From Muricoccus nepalensis (GTDB lineage Bacteria > Pseudomonadota > Alphaproteobacteria > Acetobacterales > Acetobacteraceae): 64,000 nt of DNA. The position numbers were made by a program, and so were the translations under genes. The notes below the pieces were generated by a model that did not search any database, was not told where the DNA came from, and was given only the letters and a program-made list of their open reading frames with translations. Of this stretch, positions 1-8,982 are shown piece after piece (within the stretch, counting starts at the first letter, position 1; every line of letters begins with the position of its first letter). The stretch spans positions 141,066 to 205,065 of the forward strand of contig NZ_RCZP01000007.1 in NCBI RefSeq assembly GCF_006438825.1. The letters are read 5' to 3'.

Positions 1-16
1 CGAGGGAGCTTGCGCC

Positions 17-1237
17 ATGAACCCGATCCTCGCCGCCGCCGGAACCGAGGCGCTGTCCGACTGCCGGGTCATCGACGTCTCGAGCTTCCTCGCGGGCCCC
101 TTCTGCTCCACGCAGCTCGCCGAGTTCGGGGCGGACGTCATCAAGCTCGAGCTGCCGGGCGTGGGCGACCCGCTGCGCAAGTTCGGCTCCGTCACCGAGT
201 GCGGCGACACGCTGCCCTGGCTCTCGGAATGCCGGAACAAGAAGCTCGCGGCGCTGGACCTGCGCAAGCCGGAAGGCGCGGCGCTGTTCAAGCGCCTGGT
301 CGCCGACGCCGACATCCTCGTGGAGAACTTCCAGCCGGGCACGCTCGAGAAATGGGGCCTGGGCTGGGAGGTGCTGAGCGCGCTGAACCCGCGCCTGATC
401 ATGGTCCGCATCTCCGGCTACGGGCAGACCGGCCCCTACCGGGACCGGCCGGGCTTCGGCCGCATCGGCAACGCCTTCGGCGGGCTCTCCTTCCTGGCGG
501 GCTACCCGGACCGGCCGCCGGTCACCCCGGGCTCCGCCACCATCCCCGACTACATGGCGGGGCTCTACGGCGCGCTCGGCGCGCTGCTGGCGATGAAGGC
601 GCGGGAGAAGACCGGCCGCGGGCAGGTGGTCGACATCGGCCTCTACGAGCCGATCTTCCGCATCCTCGACGAGCTTGCGCCCTCCTACCAGCTCAACGGC
701 TACGTCCGTCAGCGCATGGGCCCGGGCACGGTGAACGTCGTGCCGCACAGCCACTACCCGACGGGCGACGGGCGCTGGATCGCCATCGCCTGCACGTCGG
801 ACAAGATCTTCGGCCGGCTGGCCGAGGCCATGGGCGTCCCCGAGGTCGCCGGCGAGGGCAAGTGGGGGACGATCCGCCAGCGCGAGGCCGAGCGCGCGAT
901 CATCGACGACACCGTCGGCGCCTGGACGAGCCGCTTCGCGCGCGACGAGGTGCTGGCGCTCTGCGAGCGGTTCCAGGTGCCCTGCGGCCCCGTCTACGGC
1001 ATCGATGAGATCTTCGAGGACCCGCAGTACAAGGCGCGCGAGAACATCGCCTACGTGAAGGACGAGCGGGTCGGCGAGCTGGCCGTCCCCAACGTCGTGC
1101 CGCGCCTCACCGAGACGCCCGGCCGGGTGAAGTGGCTCGGCCCGGCCAAGCAGGCCCACGCGGACCACGTCTATCGGGAGCGGCTCGGCCTCGACGACGC
1201 CGAGATCGCCCGGCTGACGGCCGCCGGGGTGATCTGA
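17..1237 (+). CDS. CaiB/BaiF (family III) CoA-transferase
   Basis: 406 aa, the usual length for family III CoA-transferases, which move CoA between carboxylic acids in the cytoplasm. The N-terminal stretch (VIDVSSFLAGPFCSTQLAEF, about residues 18-37) and the NKK/ALDLRKPEG region are family hallmarks. Asp178 in IPDYMAG is the likely acyl-anhydride-forming aspartate. The ATG at 17 has GAGGGAG upstream. The stop is followed after one base by the GTG of the GntR regulator, and a CitE-type lyase follows that, so this looks like an operon that activates an organic acid to its CoA ester and then cleaves it. The substrate cannot be read from sequence. Confidence 0.93.
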   Translation: MNPILAAAGTEALSDCRVIDVSSFLAGPFCSTQLAEFGADVIKLELPGVGDPLRKFGSVTECGDTLPWLSECRNKKLAALDLRKPEGAALFKRLVADADILVENFQPGTLEKWGLGWEVLSALNPRLIMVRISGYGQTGPYRDRPGFGRIGNAFGGLSFLAGYPDRPPVTPGSATIPDYMAGLYGALGALLAMKAREKTGRGQVVDIGLYEPIFRILDELAPSYQLNGYVRQRMGPGTVNVVPHSHYPTGDGRWIAIACTSDKIFGRLAEAMGVPEVAGEGKWGTIRQREAERAIIDDTVGAWTSRFARDEVLALCERFQVPCGPVYGIDEIFEDPQYKARENIAYVKDERVGELAVPNVVPRLTETPGRVKWLGPAKQAHADHVYRERLGLDDAEIARLTAAGVI

Positions 1238-1238
1238 C

Positions 1239-1967
1239 GTGGAGGAGCCCGGCCTCTGGGCGCCGCCGCCGCGCACCTCGTTGCCCGAGTTCGTCGCCCG
1301 GCGCTTCATGGAGGCCCTGCGCGGCGGGGCGCTGAGCCCCGGCGAGCGCATCGTCGAGGCGACGCTGGCCAAGAGGTTGGGCGTCAGCCGGGGTCCGCTG
1401 CGCGAGGGGCTGAAGGCGCTGGAGGCCGAGCGGCTGGTGGAACGGCGCGCGGGACGTGGCCTCTTCGTCGCCGACGTCTCCGTCGACCGGGCGCTGCAGA
1501 TGATCCTGATGCGCGCGACGCTGGAGGGCCTCGCGGCGAGGCTCGTCGCGGACCGCTACACGCCCGAGCTCGGCGCCCCGCTCATCGAGCAGCACCGCCT
1601 CATCGAGGAGAGCGCCGCGGCGGGGCGGATGTCGGAGTGGCGCGACCGCGACTGGCGGTTCCACGAGATGGTCTGCGAGGCCTCGGGCAACGAGTACCTC
1701 CTGCGCTCCTGGGTCTCGATCAGCCATCTCGTCCGCCTCTTCCTGCACCATCACCCCGGCTACGAGCAGAAGCCGGAGAAGCGGCTGGACAACCACGCGC
1801 GCTTCCTCGCCTCGCTCCGCTCCGGGGACCCCGACCTGGCGGAGGCGACCTTCCGCCACGTCATCGTCGAGAGCGGCTACGGCCGCTTCGGCGTCCCCCT
1901 GCCGACGGCGATGGGACGGCTGGACCGGGCAGGGCCGGACGGCCGCGCGAAGGAGAAGCGTGCATGA
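1239..1967 (+). CDS. GntR-family transcriptional regulator, FCD (FadR-like) subgroup
   Basis: 242 aa. A winged helix lies at about residues 10-75, with the helix-turn-helix around LAKRLGVSRGPLREGLKALE. A C-terminal FCD ligand domain carries the metal-binding pattern: DRDWRFHE, then the His-rich part around residue 170, and FRHVI near the end. The GTG start at 1239 sits directly behind the CoA-transferase stop, and the end overlaps the lyase start at 1964 by ATGA. Lying inside the operon it probably controls, it most likely represses the CoA-transferase/lyase genes in response to an organic acid. No operator was recognised, because only 16 bases upstream of the operon are in the window. Confidence 0.92.
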   Translation: MEEPGLWAPPPRTSLPEFVARRFMEALRGGALSPGERIVEATLAKRLGVSRGPLREGLKALEAERLVERRAGRGLFVADVSVDRALQMILMRATLEGLAARLVADRYTPELGAPLIEQHRLIEESAAAGRMSEWRDRDWRFHEMVCEASGNEYLLRSWVSISHLVRLFLHHHPGYEQKPEKRLDNHARFLASLRSGDPDLAEATFRHVIVESGYGRFGVPLPTAMGRLDRAGPDGRAKEKRA

Positions 1968-2833
1968 ACGATCGCGCCTGGCGGCTCCGGCGCTCGCTGA
2001 TCCTCACGCCGGGGCACCGGGGGGAACGGCTCGCCAAGGCCGCGACCCTCGCCGCGGACAGCCTCGCCTTCGACCTCGAGGACGGGGTGCCGCCCGACCG
2101 CAAGCCCGAGGCGCGCCGCGTGGTCGCCGAGGCGCTGCGCGGGCTCGACTTCGGACGGCGGGAGCGCGTGGTGCGCGTGAACGCCATCGGCACCCCCGAA
2201 TTCGAGGAGGATCTCGCCGCGCTTCCACTCGACCGGCTGGACGCCATCATGGTGCCGAAGGTCGAGGCCGCCGAGCAGCTCCACCGTCTCGACGCCCGGC
2301 TCGACGCGCTGCCGGGCGGCCGCGGGACGGGCGTCATTGTCATGCTCGAGACGCCGCGCGGCGTGCTGAACGCGATGGTCATCGCGGAAGCCTCCCGCCG
2401 CTGCCTCGCCCTCTTCTTCGGCCCGGGCGACTACACCCTGCAGACCGGCGGCGCGATCAGCCCCGCCGGGCTCGCCATGCCGCGCGCCGTGATCGCGGCG
2501 GCGGCCGGCGCGGCCGGCGTGCAGGCGCTCGACGCGCCCTTCATGGGTCTGCGGGACACGGCGGGGACGCGCGATGACGCGCTCCTCGCGCGCGAGCTCG
2601 GCTTCTCCGGCAAGGTGGTCTTCCACCCCGACCAGATCGCCGTGGTGAACGACGTCTTCACGCCCGACGCGGCGGCCGTTGCGCATGCCGAGCGCTACGT
2701 GGCAGCCTTCGAGGCCGCTTCGGCGCGCGGGGAGAACGTCGCCTACGTGAACGGCGAGTTCGTCGCGATGGACCTCGTGCCGCGCATGCGGCGGATCCTC
2801 GCCACCGCCCGTGCCGCCGCGGAAGCCGGGTGA
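1964..2833 (+). CDS. HpcH/HpaI aldolase / CitE-like CoA-ester lyase
   Basis: 289 aa; start ATG at 1964 overlaps the regulator stop and is preceded by AGGAGAAG. The N-terminus RRSLILTPGHRGERLAKA and the following DLEDGVPPDRKPEAR are the CitE/malyl-CoA lyase signature. VMLETPRGV and FFGPGDY supply the expected acidic metal-binding residues, and the C-terminal FSGKVVFHPDQI is also typical. Such enzymes cleave (S)-citramalyl-CoA, malyl-CoA or similar beta-hydroxyacyl-CoA esters. With the upstream family III CoA-transferase it suggests activation and cleavage of a branched or dicarboxylic acid (for example an itaconate or citramalate type route; inference). Confidence 0.92.
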   Translation: MNDRAWRLRRSLILTPGHRGERLAKAATLAADSLAFDLEDGVPPDRKPEARRVVAEALRGLDFGRRERVVRVNAIGTPEFEEDLAALPLDRLDAIMVPKVEAAEQLHRLDARLDALPGGRGTGVIVMLETPRGVLNAMVIAEASRRCLALFFGPGDYTLQTGGAISPAGLAMPRAVIAAAAGAAGVQALDAPFMGLRDTAGTRDDALLARELGFSGKVVFHPDQIAVVNDVFTPDAAAVAHAERYVAAFEAASARGENVAYVNGEFVAMDLVPRMRRILATARAAAEAG

Positions 2834-2864
2834 CGACGGCGAGCCGGACAGGGGAAGAAGCATC

Positions 2865-3845
2865 ATGAACCGCCTTGATCGCCTTGACCGCCGTCGGGCC
2901 CTCCTGGCCGGGATCGGCGCCGCGCTGGCCGCCCCCGCTGTGCGCGCCCAGCCGGCCTGGCCCGCGCGGCCGGTGCGCATCGTCGTGCCCTACGCGCCGG
3001 GCGGCGGGACGGACGTCACCAACCGCGCCATCGCCGAGGGCCTGGGGCGCGATCTCGGGCAGCCCTTCATCGTGGAGAACCGGGCCGGCGCGAACGGCAT
3101 CATCGGCGCCGAGGCGGTCGCGCGCAGCCAGCCGGACGGCTACAGCTTCGTGGCCCCCAACGGCACGCACGCCATGCTGCGCCACATCACCCCGCAGCTT
3201 CCCTTCGACCCCATCGCCGACTTCACGCCGGTGGCCATGCTCGCCAGCTACTGCTTCGTGCTCGTCTGCCCCGCGAACTCGCCCTTCCGCAGCACGCAGG
3301 CCGTCATCGACCGCGCGAAGGAGAAGCCGGGCGAGCTGGCGCAGGGCACGGCGGACGTCGCCTCCGGCTACGTGGCAAGCCGCTTCGCGCGGGCCGCCGG
3401 CGTGGACATGACCGAGGTGCGCTACTCGGGTTCCGGCGCCTCGGTGGGGGACCTGACCGGCGGGCATCTTCCCCTCGCCTGGTTCAGCACGGCAACGGCG
3501 ATGACGTTGCTGCCCGGCGGCAGCATCCGGGCGCTGGCGGTGACCTCCCCGCGCCGCTCCTCCTTCCTGCCCGACACGCCCTGCCTCGCGGAGCTCGGGG
3601 TGGGGGAGGCCACCTACACGGGCTGGTTCGGCCTCTTCGGCCCCGCGAGGCTGCCGGAGGCCATCACCGACCGGCTGAACGCGTCCATCAACGCCGTCGT
3701 GCAATCCGCGGCCGTGCAGGAGCGGCTGAGGTCGCTCGCGGTGGAGACCTACATCACGACGCCGGCGGAGATGGCAAGGACGGTGGCGGAGGATGACCAG
3801 CGCTGGGCCCAGGCGATCCAGGAGGGCACCCTCCGGCGGGGTTGA
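2865..3845 (+). CDS. Bug/TctC-family tripartite tricarboxylate transporter substrate-binding protein
   Basis: 326 aa from ATG 2865 (GGGGAAG upstream). Residues 1-29 form a Tat-like export signal (DRRRALLAGIGAALAAPAVRA). The mature protein begins AWPARPVRIVVPYAPGGGTDVTNR, the Bug-family loop that binds a carboxylate. Later family marks are FIVENRAGANG, the ARSQPDGY region and VAVETYITTPAEMA. It follows the CitE-type lyase by 31 bases, so it probably captures the acid that this operon degrades. No TctA/TctB membrane partners are in the window, as is common for expanded Bug families. Confidence 0.92.
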   Translation: MNRLDRLDRRRALLAGIGAALAAPAVRAQPAWPARPVRIVVPYAPGGGTDVTNRAIAEGLGRDLGQPFIVENRAGANGIIGAEAVARSQPDGYSFVAPNGTHAMLRHITPQLPFDPIADFTPVAMLASYCFVLVCPANSPFRSTQAVIDRAKEKPGELAQGTADVASGYVASRFARAAGVDMTEVRYSGSGASVGDLTGGHLPLAWFSTATAMTLLPGGSIRALAVTSPRRSSFLPDTPCLAELGVGEATYTGWFGLFGPARLPEAITDRLNASINAVVQSAAVQERLRSLAVETYITTPAEMARTVAEDDQRWAQAIQEGTLRRG

Positions 3846-3879
3846 GCGGTGCCGCCTGCTCCAGCGGCTAAGAAAAGCG

Positions 3880-4074
3880 TGCGAGCACACCGCGAGCCGG
3901 GACAAGTCCATCGCCTTTGTCGAGGGCGCCACGCACGGCTTCACGCCCTGCGAGCCCTGCGCCCGCGCGCCCGGGCAATCCGGCGACACGATGGCCCGCA
4001 GCTTCGACCACGTCGCGGCCTGGATCGCGGCCCGCTTCGTTCCCGGCACCGCCTCGTTGGGGCGAGTGCCGTGA
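3880..4074 (+). pseudogene. C-terminal remnant of an alpha/beta hydrolase
   Basis: An open frame reads SRDKSIAFVEGATHGFTPCE and continues to DHVAAWIAARF before its stop. This resembles the C-terminal end of alpha/beta hydrolases, with the catalytic His in GATHGF and a CxxC just after it. Nothing upstream in this frame resembles the N-terminal two thirds of such an enzyme; the Bug gene ends at 3845 instead. I therefore call it a gene remnant left by a deletion. The assignment rests on this short motif only. Confidence 0.5.
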
Positions 4075-4263
4075 GCTGACCTTCGCCATCGCCGCGGCTC
4101 CACGCTGCTGCCCCCAGCGAGCAGGGGGCGCAGAGCCCTGCGAAGGCCTTGCCGCTCGCCAGCCCTGCGCGGATGATCGGACCAACGGGATGGGCACGGG
4201 GCGAGGGCCACAAGGTGGCGTTCGCGCGACCGGATGATCCATTCCAGCAGGGGAGGAGGTGGA

Positions 4264-5619
4264 ATGCCGAGGTTCCGTCATCTTGTCGCGTCCGCGGCGC
4301 TCGCCGTCGCCATGTCATCGACGAGTTGGGCCCAGCCCGCGCCCGAGCGCTGGATCCCGACATGGGCCGCGCCGGACGTGGCCCGCGTCGACCAGCCGGC
4401 GCAGACGCTGGGCGCCGCCGCGCTGGCCTTTCCGTGGGCAAGCGACGTGCCCGAGGCCGTGCGCGAGGCCGCCCCGAGGCAGCAACTCGAAGTGGCCGGC
4501 GGCTCCCGCCTTCATTTCAACGACCAGACCCTCCGGCAGATCGCCCGGATCTCCACGGGTGGAACCCGCGTGCGGGTTACCCTGACGAACACCTTCGGCA
4601 CCGCGCCGCTGCGCGTTGGCGCCGCCCAGGTTGCGCGCCGCGACAAGGGCGCGTCCATCACGGCCGGTACCAACCGCGTCCTTACCTTCGGGGGACTCGC
4701 GCAGCCCACCATCCCGCCCGGCGCCCTGATGGTGAGCGATCCCGTCGACATGGAGGTGCCGGACGCCGCCGACGTGGTCGTCGACGTCTACCTGCCGGAC
4801 GACACCGCGGGATCCCGATCGCCGGTGACGTATCACCCAGCCTCCTGGCAGACGAACTACGTGTCCGCGCGGGGCAATCACACCGGTACGGTCTCGTTCC
4901 CGGTCGCGGCGACCACGGCCTACCGCCGCAGCGACGGGCTGCCCTCGGCTTCCTCGTTCTTCCTGAGCCGGGTCGAGGTCTCGGTGAGCCAGCCGACCGC
5001 CGTGCTGGTGGCCTTCGGCGATTCCATCACCGACGGCACCCAGTCCGGCCTCGACCAGAACCGGCGCTGGCCGAACCTTCTCGCCGCTCGCCTCGCGGCG
5101 GCGGGCATCCGCATGAGCGTCGTCAACGGCGGCATCGGCGGCGGCCGCGTGCTCGAGGACGGGGTCGGTCCGAACGGTCTGGCGCGCTTCGACCGCGATG
5201 TGCTCGCCCAGGCTGGCGCGACCCACGCCACGATCATGCTGGGCATCAACGACATCGGCAACGGAGGAGCCAAGCCCAACCCGAGCGTTGCCGAGCTCAT
5301 CGCCGGGCATCGCCAGTTCATCGAACGCGCCCGCGCGCGCGGTCTTCGCGTTTACGGCGCGACCCTCACCCCGTTCGAGGGTGCGGCGTACTGGACGCCG
5401 GAGGGAGAGGCGAAGCGCCAGGCGCTGAACGAGTGGATCCGGAGCAGCGGGGCCTACGACGTCGTCCTGGACTTCGCCGCGGCCACGCAGGATCCGGCGC
5501 GGCCGACGCGGATGCGCCCTGAATATGATTCGGGCGACCACCTGCATCCGAGCCCGGCAGGGTACACCGCGATGGCGAACAGCATCGACCTTGAGGCGTT
5601 CCGTCCGGCAAGTCGCTAG
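4264..5619 (+). CDS. Secreted SGNH/GDSL-family hydrolase
   Basis: 451 aa from ATG 4264 with GGGAGGAGG just upstream. A signal peptide ends near residue 26 (SSTSWAQ). An all-beta-looking N-terminal part (about 30-240) precedes the SGNH domain. Block I is AFGDSITDGTQ with nucleophile Ser254, the Gly block is NGGIGGGR, the Asn block is GINDIGNG, and the catalytic Asp425-x-x-His428 is in SGDHLHPSPAGY. All catalytic residues are present. It is an exported esterase or deacetylase of unknown substrate, standing alone between a hydrolase remnant and a convergent LysR gene. Confidence 0.9.
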   Translation: MPRFRHLVASAALAVAMSSTSWAQPAPERWIPTWAAPDVARVDQPAQTLGAAALAFPWASDVPEAVREAAPRQQLEVAGGSRLHFNDQTLRQIARISTGGTRVRVTLTNTFGTAPLRVGAAQVARRDKGASITAGTNRVLTFGGLAQPTIPPGALMVSDPVDMEVPDAADVVVDVYLPDDTAGSRSPVTYHPASWQTNYVSARGNHTGTVSFPVAATTAYRRSDGLPSASSFFLSRVEVSVSQPTAVLVAFGDSITDGTQSGLDQNRRWPNLLAARLAAAGIRMSVVNGGIGGGRVLEDGVGPNGLARFDRDVLAQAGATHATIMLGINDIGNGGAKPNPSVAELIAGHRQFIERARARGLRVYGATLTPFEGAAYWTPEGEAKRQALNEWIRSSGAYDVVLDFAAATQDPARPTRMRPEYDSGDHLHPSPAGYTAMANSIDLEAFRPASR

Positions 5620-5631
5620 AGTCGGTGGCGG

Positions 5632-5652
5632 CGGCCGGTGTTCCTCCGGCCG
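5632..5652 (+). terminator. Hairpin after the SGNH hydrolase gene
   Basis: A perfect 7-bp stem, CGGCCGG and CCGGCCG around a 7-base loop, starts 13 bases after the stop codon and faces the convergent LysR gene. There is no T-run behind it, which is usual in GC-rich genomes, so it is only a likely terminator. Confidence 0.4.
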
Positions 5653-5783
5653 TCGGTTGCCAGTCAGCAAAACTCCAGACCGCAGGCGTCGTCACCCCCC
5701 AGTGTTCGGCGCGCGCTGACGACGAAAGGCATGCGGGTTCCGCGTGCCGGAGCGGTGTGGAGCCACACGACGATGCCGGAGGA

Positions 5784-6701
5784 TCAATCCCGGCGAGTCC
5801 GTCGCGGGCGAACAGGCGTCGCGGGGTCCATCTCCAGCGCGTCGATGAAGTCCTGCGCGAGCCGCGATACCGGGCGCAAGCGTGCGGTGACCAGGCGGGC
5901 CGTGCTCAGGAGGGTTGGTCGAAAGGGACAGCTGACCAGGTCCTCGGCGCGAGCCCCCATGAGCCCGAAGCCGTCCATCAAGGCGATGCCCGCCCCGGCG
6001 CGCACGAGGGCGCAGGCGGCGTGGGTGTGGGACACCTCGACGGCGATGCGGAACGGGACGTTCCGTTCCGCGAAGGCGCGGGCCAGTTGTTCGCTCAGGA
6101 CCAGGTTGCGGCTGGGGCAGATGAGCGGATGCTCGGCAAGGTCCGCGGGACCGACGCTGCGGCGCCTCGCCAGCGCATGACCGGGCGGCATCACGCAGGC
6201 CAGGCCCGTGCTCTGCAGGTCCTGCACCGTCAAGGCCTCGTGGCCCACGGGGCCGATGATGAAACCCAGGTCATCCCGGTGCGACGCGATGCGCCGGATG
6301 ATCTCGTGGGCGCTGAAGGTCTGCAGGGTGATGGCGCTCTCCGGCCGCTTCTCCCGGAAACGCCGGATGCAAGCCGGCAGGATGGAGGCCGCGAGCGACG
6401 GGATGGCGGCGATGGCCAGGACGCCCGCCCGCCCTTCGCGCAACTCCTCGGCCATGCGCTGCACCAGCTCGATGGCGGTGAAGGCCCCGAGCGTGCCCGG
6501 GAACATGATCTGCGCCTCCGCCGTCGGGCGCAGGCGCCGTCGCTCCCGCACGAAGAGAGCGAAGCCGAGCCGCGCCTCGGCCTTCTGCAGCAAGCGGGTG
6601 ACGGCGGGCTGGGAGATGTTCAGGGCCGCTGCCGCCGCAGTGACGCTGCCGAGCTCCATGACGCGGCGGAAGACCTCCATCTCCCGCAGGTCGAAGGTCA
6701 T
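5784..6701 (-). CDS. LysR-family transcriptional regulator
   Basis: 305 aa from the ATG at 6701 (MTFDLREMEVFRRV). The N-terminal helix-turn-helix (about residues 15-45, GSVTAAAAALNISQPAVTRL) is classic LysR, followed by a periplasmic-binding-like effector domain. The frame is open 14 codons further upstream, but the DLREMEVF register fits the family start at 6701. It is divergent from the enolase-superfamily gene, the usual arrangement for a LysR activator of a neighbouring catabolic operon. A palindromic candidate site lies between them. Confidence 0.92.
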   Translation of the reverse strand: MTFDLREMEVFRRVMELGSVTAAAAALNISQPAVTRLLQKAEARLGFALFVRERRRLRPTAEAQIMFPGTLGAFTAIELVQRMAEELREGRAGVLAIAAIPSLAASILPACIRRFREKRPESAITLQTFSAHEIIRRIASHRDDLGFIIGPVGHEALTVQDLQSTGLACVMPPGHALARRRSVGPADLAEHPLICPSRNLVLSEQLARAFAERNVPFRIAVEVSHTHAACALVRAGAGIALMDGFGLMGARAEDLVSCPFRPTLLSTARLVTARLRPVSRLAQDFIDALEMDPATPVRPRRTRRD

Positions 6702-6711
6702 AACCACCGGG

Positions 6712-6749
6712 CATGATCCCTGCGCATATTGGCATTGGCGCACATGATC
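6712..6749. promoter_or_regulatory. Candidate LysR binding region in the divergent promoter
   Basis: TGCGC (6721-6725) and GCGCA (6738-6742) form an interrupted palindrome fitting the LysR T-N11-A type. Two direct copies of CATGATC (6712-6718 and 6743-6749) flank it, 31 bases apart, about three helical turns. It lies between the LysR start (6701) and the enolase-superfamily start (6815). Confidence 0.45.
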
Positions 6750-6814
6750 GCCGGCGCGGCAAACTGGGCGCGTCAGGCCGCCGAGAGCCTGCCCTGGGAC
6801 GGAGGGACGCTGCG

Positions 6815-7960
6815 TTGAAGGTGGTAGAGATCCGCGCCTACCTGCTGGGCTTCGCGCCTTCGCCCGCCATCGGCAACGCCTCGCGCATGATCCGCCGGCG
6901 CGACTTCCTCCTGCTGGAGCTGGTGGCCGACACCGGTGCCCGCGGCTGGGGCGAGGTCTTCGCCTCGCCGGCCGCCGCGGCCGCCCTGGTCCGCACGCGG
7001 CTCGCGCCCCTCGTCCTCGGCGCCTCGCCCCATCACCACGGCCGCCTCTACGATCGCATGCTCGGCACGCTCGGTTACGACCGGCGCGGCCCTGGGATGA
7101 TGGCGATCTCAGCCGTGGACATGGCGCTGCACGACCTCGCGGCGAGGGACCGCGGCGTGAGCGTCGCGGAGGCGCTTGGCGGGGCCCTTCGGATACGCCT
7201 GCCGGCCTATGCCAGCGCGCCCTTCATCACCACGGACGCGGCGGAGCCCTACGGCCACTACGAGGCCGAGATCGACAGCATCCTCCGCCGCAACTTCCGC
7301 GCCCTGAAGCCGCGCGCCGGCGTCTCGCCCCGGGCGGACGGCACGATGGCCGCGGCGGTGCGCCGGCAGGTCGGCCCGGAGGTCTCGCTCATGGTGGACA
7401 TCAACCAGGGCTACACGGCTCGTGCGGCCATTGAGTCGGCGCGCCGCATGGAGGAGGCGGGCCTGCTCTGGATAGAGGAGCCGGTCCAGCCCGAGGACGT
7501 GGCGGGCTACGCCGCCGTCTCCGCCGCCGTGCCGGTCGCCATCGCGGGCGGGGAGGCGCTGGCCAGCCTCGCGGCCTTTCGCGACGTCCTGGCCGCGGGC
7601 GCGATGTCCGTGCTGCAGCCCGACCTCACGGTCTGCGGCGGCTACACGGGCTTCCTCCGCATCGCGGCGCTCGCCGCTGCCTACGACCTCCCGGTGATGC
7701 CGCACGTGTTCGGGACGGTGGTGAACATGCGCGCGGCGCTCCAGGCCGCGGCGCTGGTCAGCCCGCGCCGCGGCGCGCCGGGCGACTACCCGTGGGTCGA
7801 GGTCGACGCCTCCGCAAATCCCCTGCTCGAGATCGCCGGTGCCCTCCCGCTCGAGGCGGACGGCACGATGGTCGTGCCGGACGCGCCGGGCACCGGGCTG
7901 GACCTCCAGGCCGAGCGGCTGGCGCCCTGGATGGGCGAGACCTGGCGCCTCGCGGCCTGA
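6815..7960 (+). CDS. Mandelate racemase/muconate-lactonizing enzyme family (enolase superfamily)
   Basis: 381 aa from a TTG at 6815 behind GGAGGGACGC; GTG 6821 is an alternative. The N-terminal capping domain starts VVEIRAYLLG. The barrel carries the basic residues around ALKPRAG, the metal ligands Asp in LMVDINQGYT, Glu in LWIEEPVQPED and Glu in AIAGGEAL, and the catalytic His in MPHVFGT. It is a dehydratase or racemase acting on a carboxylate, probably an acid sugar. It is divergent from the LysR regulator and followed by a Bug binding protein 28 bases later, so uptake and first catabolic step are probably co-expressed. Confidence 0.92.
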   Translation: MKVVEIRAYLLGFAPSPAIGNASRMIRRRDFLLLELVADTGARGWGEVFASPAAAAALVRTRLAPLVLGASPHHHGRLYDRMLGTLGYDRRGPGMMAISAVDMALHDLAARDRGVSVAEALGGALRIRLPAYASAPFITTDAAEPYGHYEAEIDSILRRNFRALKPRAGVSPRADGTMAAAVRRQVGPEVSLMVDINQGYTARAAIESARRMEEAGLLWIEEPVQPEDVAGYAAVSAAVPVAIAGGEALASLAAFRDVLAAGAMSVLQPDLTVCGGYTGFLRIAALAAAYDLPVMPHVFGTVVNMRAALQAAALVSPRRGAPGDYPWVEVDASANPLLEIAGALPLEADGTMVVPDAPGTGLDLQAERLAPWMGETWRLAA

Positions 7961-7988
7961 GCACCCCATCCCTGACGGAAAGGACGAC

Positions 7989-8975
7989 ATGCAGAAGCTG
8001 ACCCGCCGCTCGGCCCTGGGCACGATAGCCCTGGCCGCTTACGGCTTCGCGCTGCCCCGCGCAGCCCGCGCCGCCACCTGGCCCGAGCGGCCGGTCACCC
8101 TCGTCGTGCCCTTCCCGCCGGGCGGCAGCAATGACGTGGTGACGCGGATGGTGGCCCAGCCCCTCTCCCAGGCGCTGGGCCAGCCCTTCGTGGTGGACAA
8201 CCGCCCGGGCGCCAACGGCAACATCGGCGCCGCCGCGGTTGCGCGCGCGGCGCCGGACGGCCACACGGTGCTCGTCTCCGGCAACGGCCAGAACGCGATG
8301 AACCACGGGCTGTACCGGAACATGCCCTACGATTCCCGCACGGCCTTCACCCACGTCGCCCAGCTTGCCTCCCTGCCGAACGCCCTTGTCGTGGCCGAGG
8401 GCTTCCCCGCCCGCACCCTGCAGGACCTCGTCCGCCTGGCCAAGGAGAAGCCGGGTGACCTCACCTTCGCCAGCCCCGGCAGCGGCTCCTCCGGGCATCT
8501 CGCCATGGCGATGCTGATGCGCGCGGCGGGGATCGAGATGCTCCACGTTCCCTATCGCGGCGCGGCGCCCGCCATCACCGACGTGATCGCGGGGCAGGTG
8601 CCGATCGTGATGATCAACGTGGACATTCCCCTGCCGCACGTGCGGGCGGGCCGCCTGCGCGTGCTGGCGGTGACCAGCGAGGCGCGCAGCCCGCTCTACC
8701 CGGAGGCGCCGACGGTCGCCGAGAGCGGCTACCCCGGCTTCTCCGCGGTCGGATGGCTCGGCCTCTCCGTTCCGGCCGGCACCCCGCCCGACATCGTGGC
8801 GCGCCTGCACGACGCCGCCGCCGGGGCGTTGCAGGATCCGGCGCTGCGGGAGCGCTTCGCGGCCAGCGGCTACATCCCGGGACAGGGCTCGTCGGCCGAC
8901 TACGCCCGGTTCATCGATGCGGAAATCACCAAGTGGGGGAGCGTGACGCGCGACCTCAACATCGTGCTGGAGTAG
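7989..8975 (+). CDS. Bug/TctC-family tripartite tricarboxylate transporter substrate-binding protein
   Basis: 328 aa from ATG 7989 (GGAAAGGACG upstream). A Tat-like signal (LTRRSALGTIALAAYG) precedes the mature start TWPERPVTLVVPFPPGGSND. FVVDNRPGANGNIG and VPYRGAAPAITDVIAGQV are strong family marks. It lies in the operon with the enolase-superfamily enzyme upstream and an HD protein 7 bases downstream. The ligand is presumably the carboxylate used by the upstream enzyme (inference). Confidence 0.93.
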   Translation: MQKLTRRSALGTIALAAYGFALPRAARAATWPERPVTLVVPFPPGGSNDVVTRMVAQPLSQALGQPFVVDNRPGANGNIGAAAVARAAPDGHTVLVSGNGQNAMNHGLYRNMPYDSRTAFTHVAQLASLPNALVVAEGFPARTLQDLVRLAKEKPGDLTFASPGSGSSGHLAMAMLMRAAGIEMLHVPYRGAAPAITDVIAGQVPIVMINVDIPLPHVRAGRLRVLAVTSEARSPLYPEAPTVAESGYPGFSAVGWLGLSVPAGTPPDIVARLHDAAAGALQDPALRERFAASGYIPGQGSSADYARFIDAEITKWGSVTRDLNIVLE

Positions 8976-8982
8976 GCGCGCC

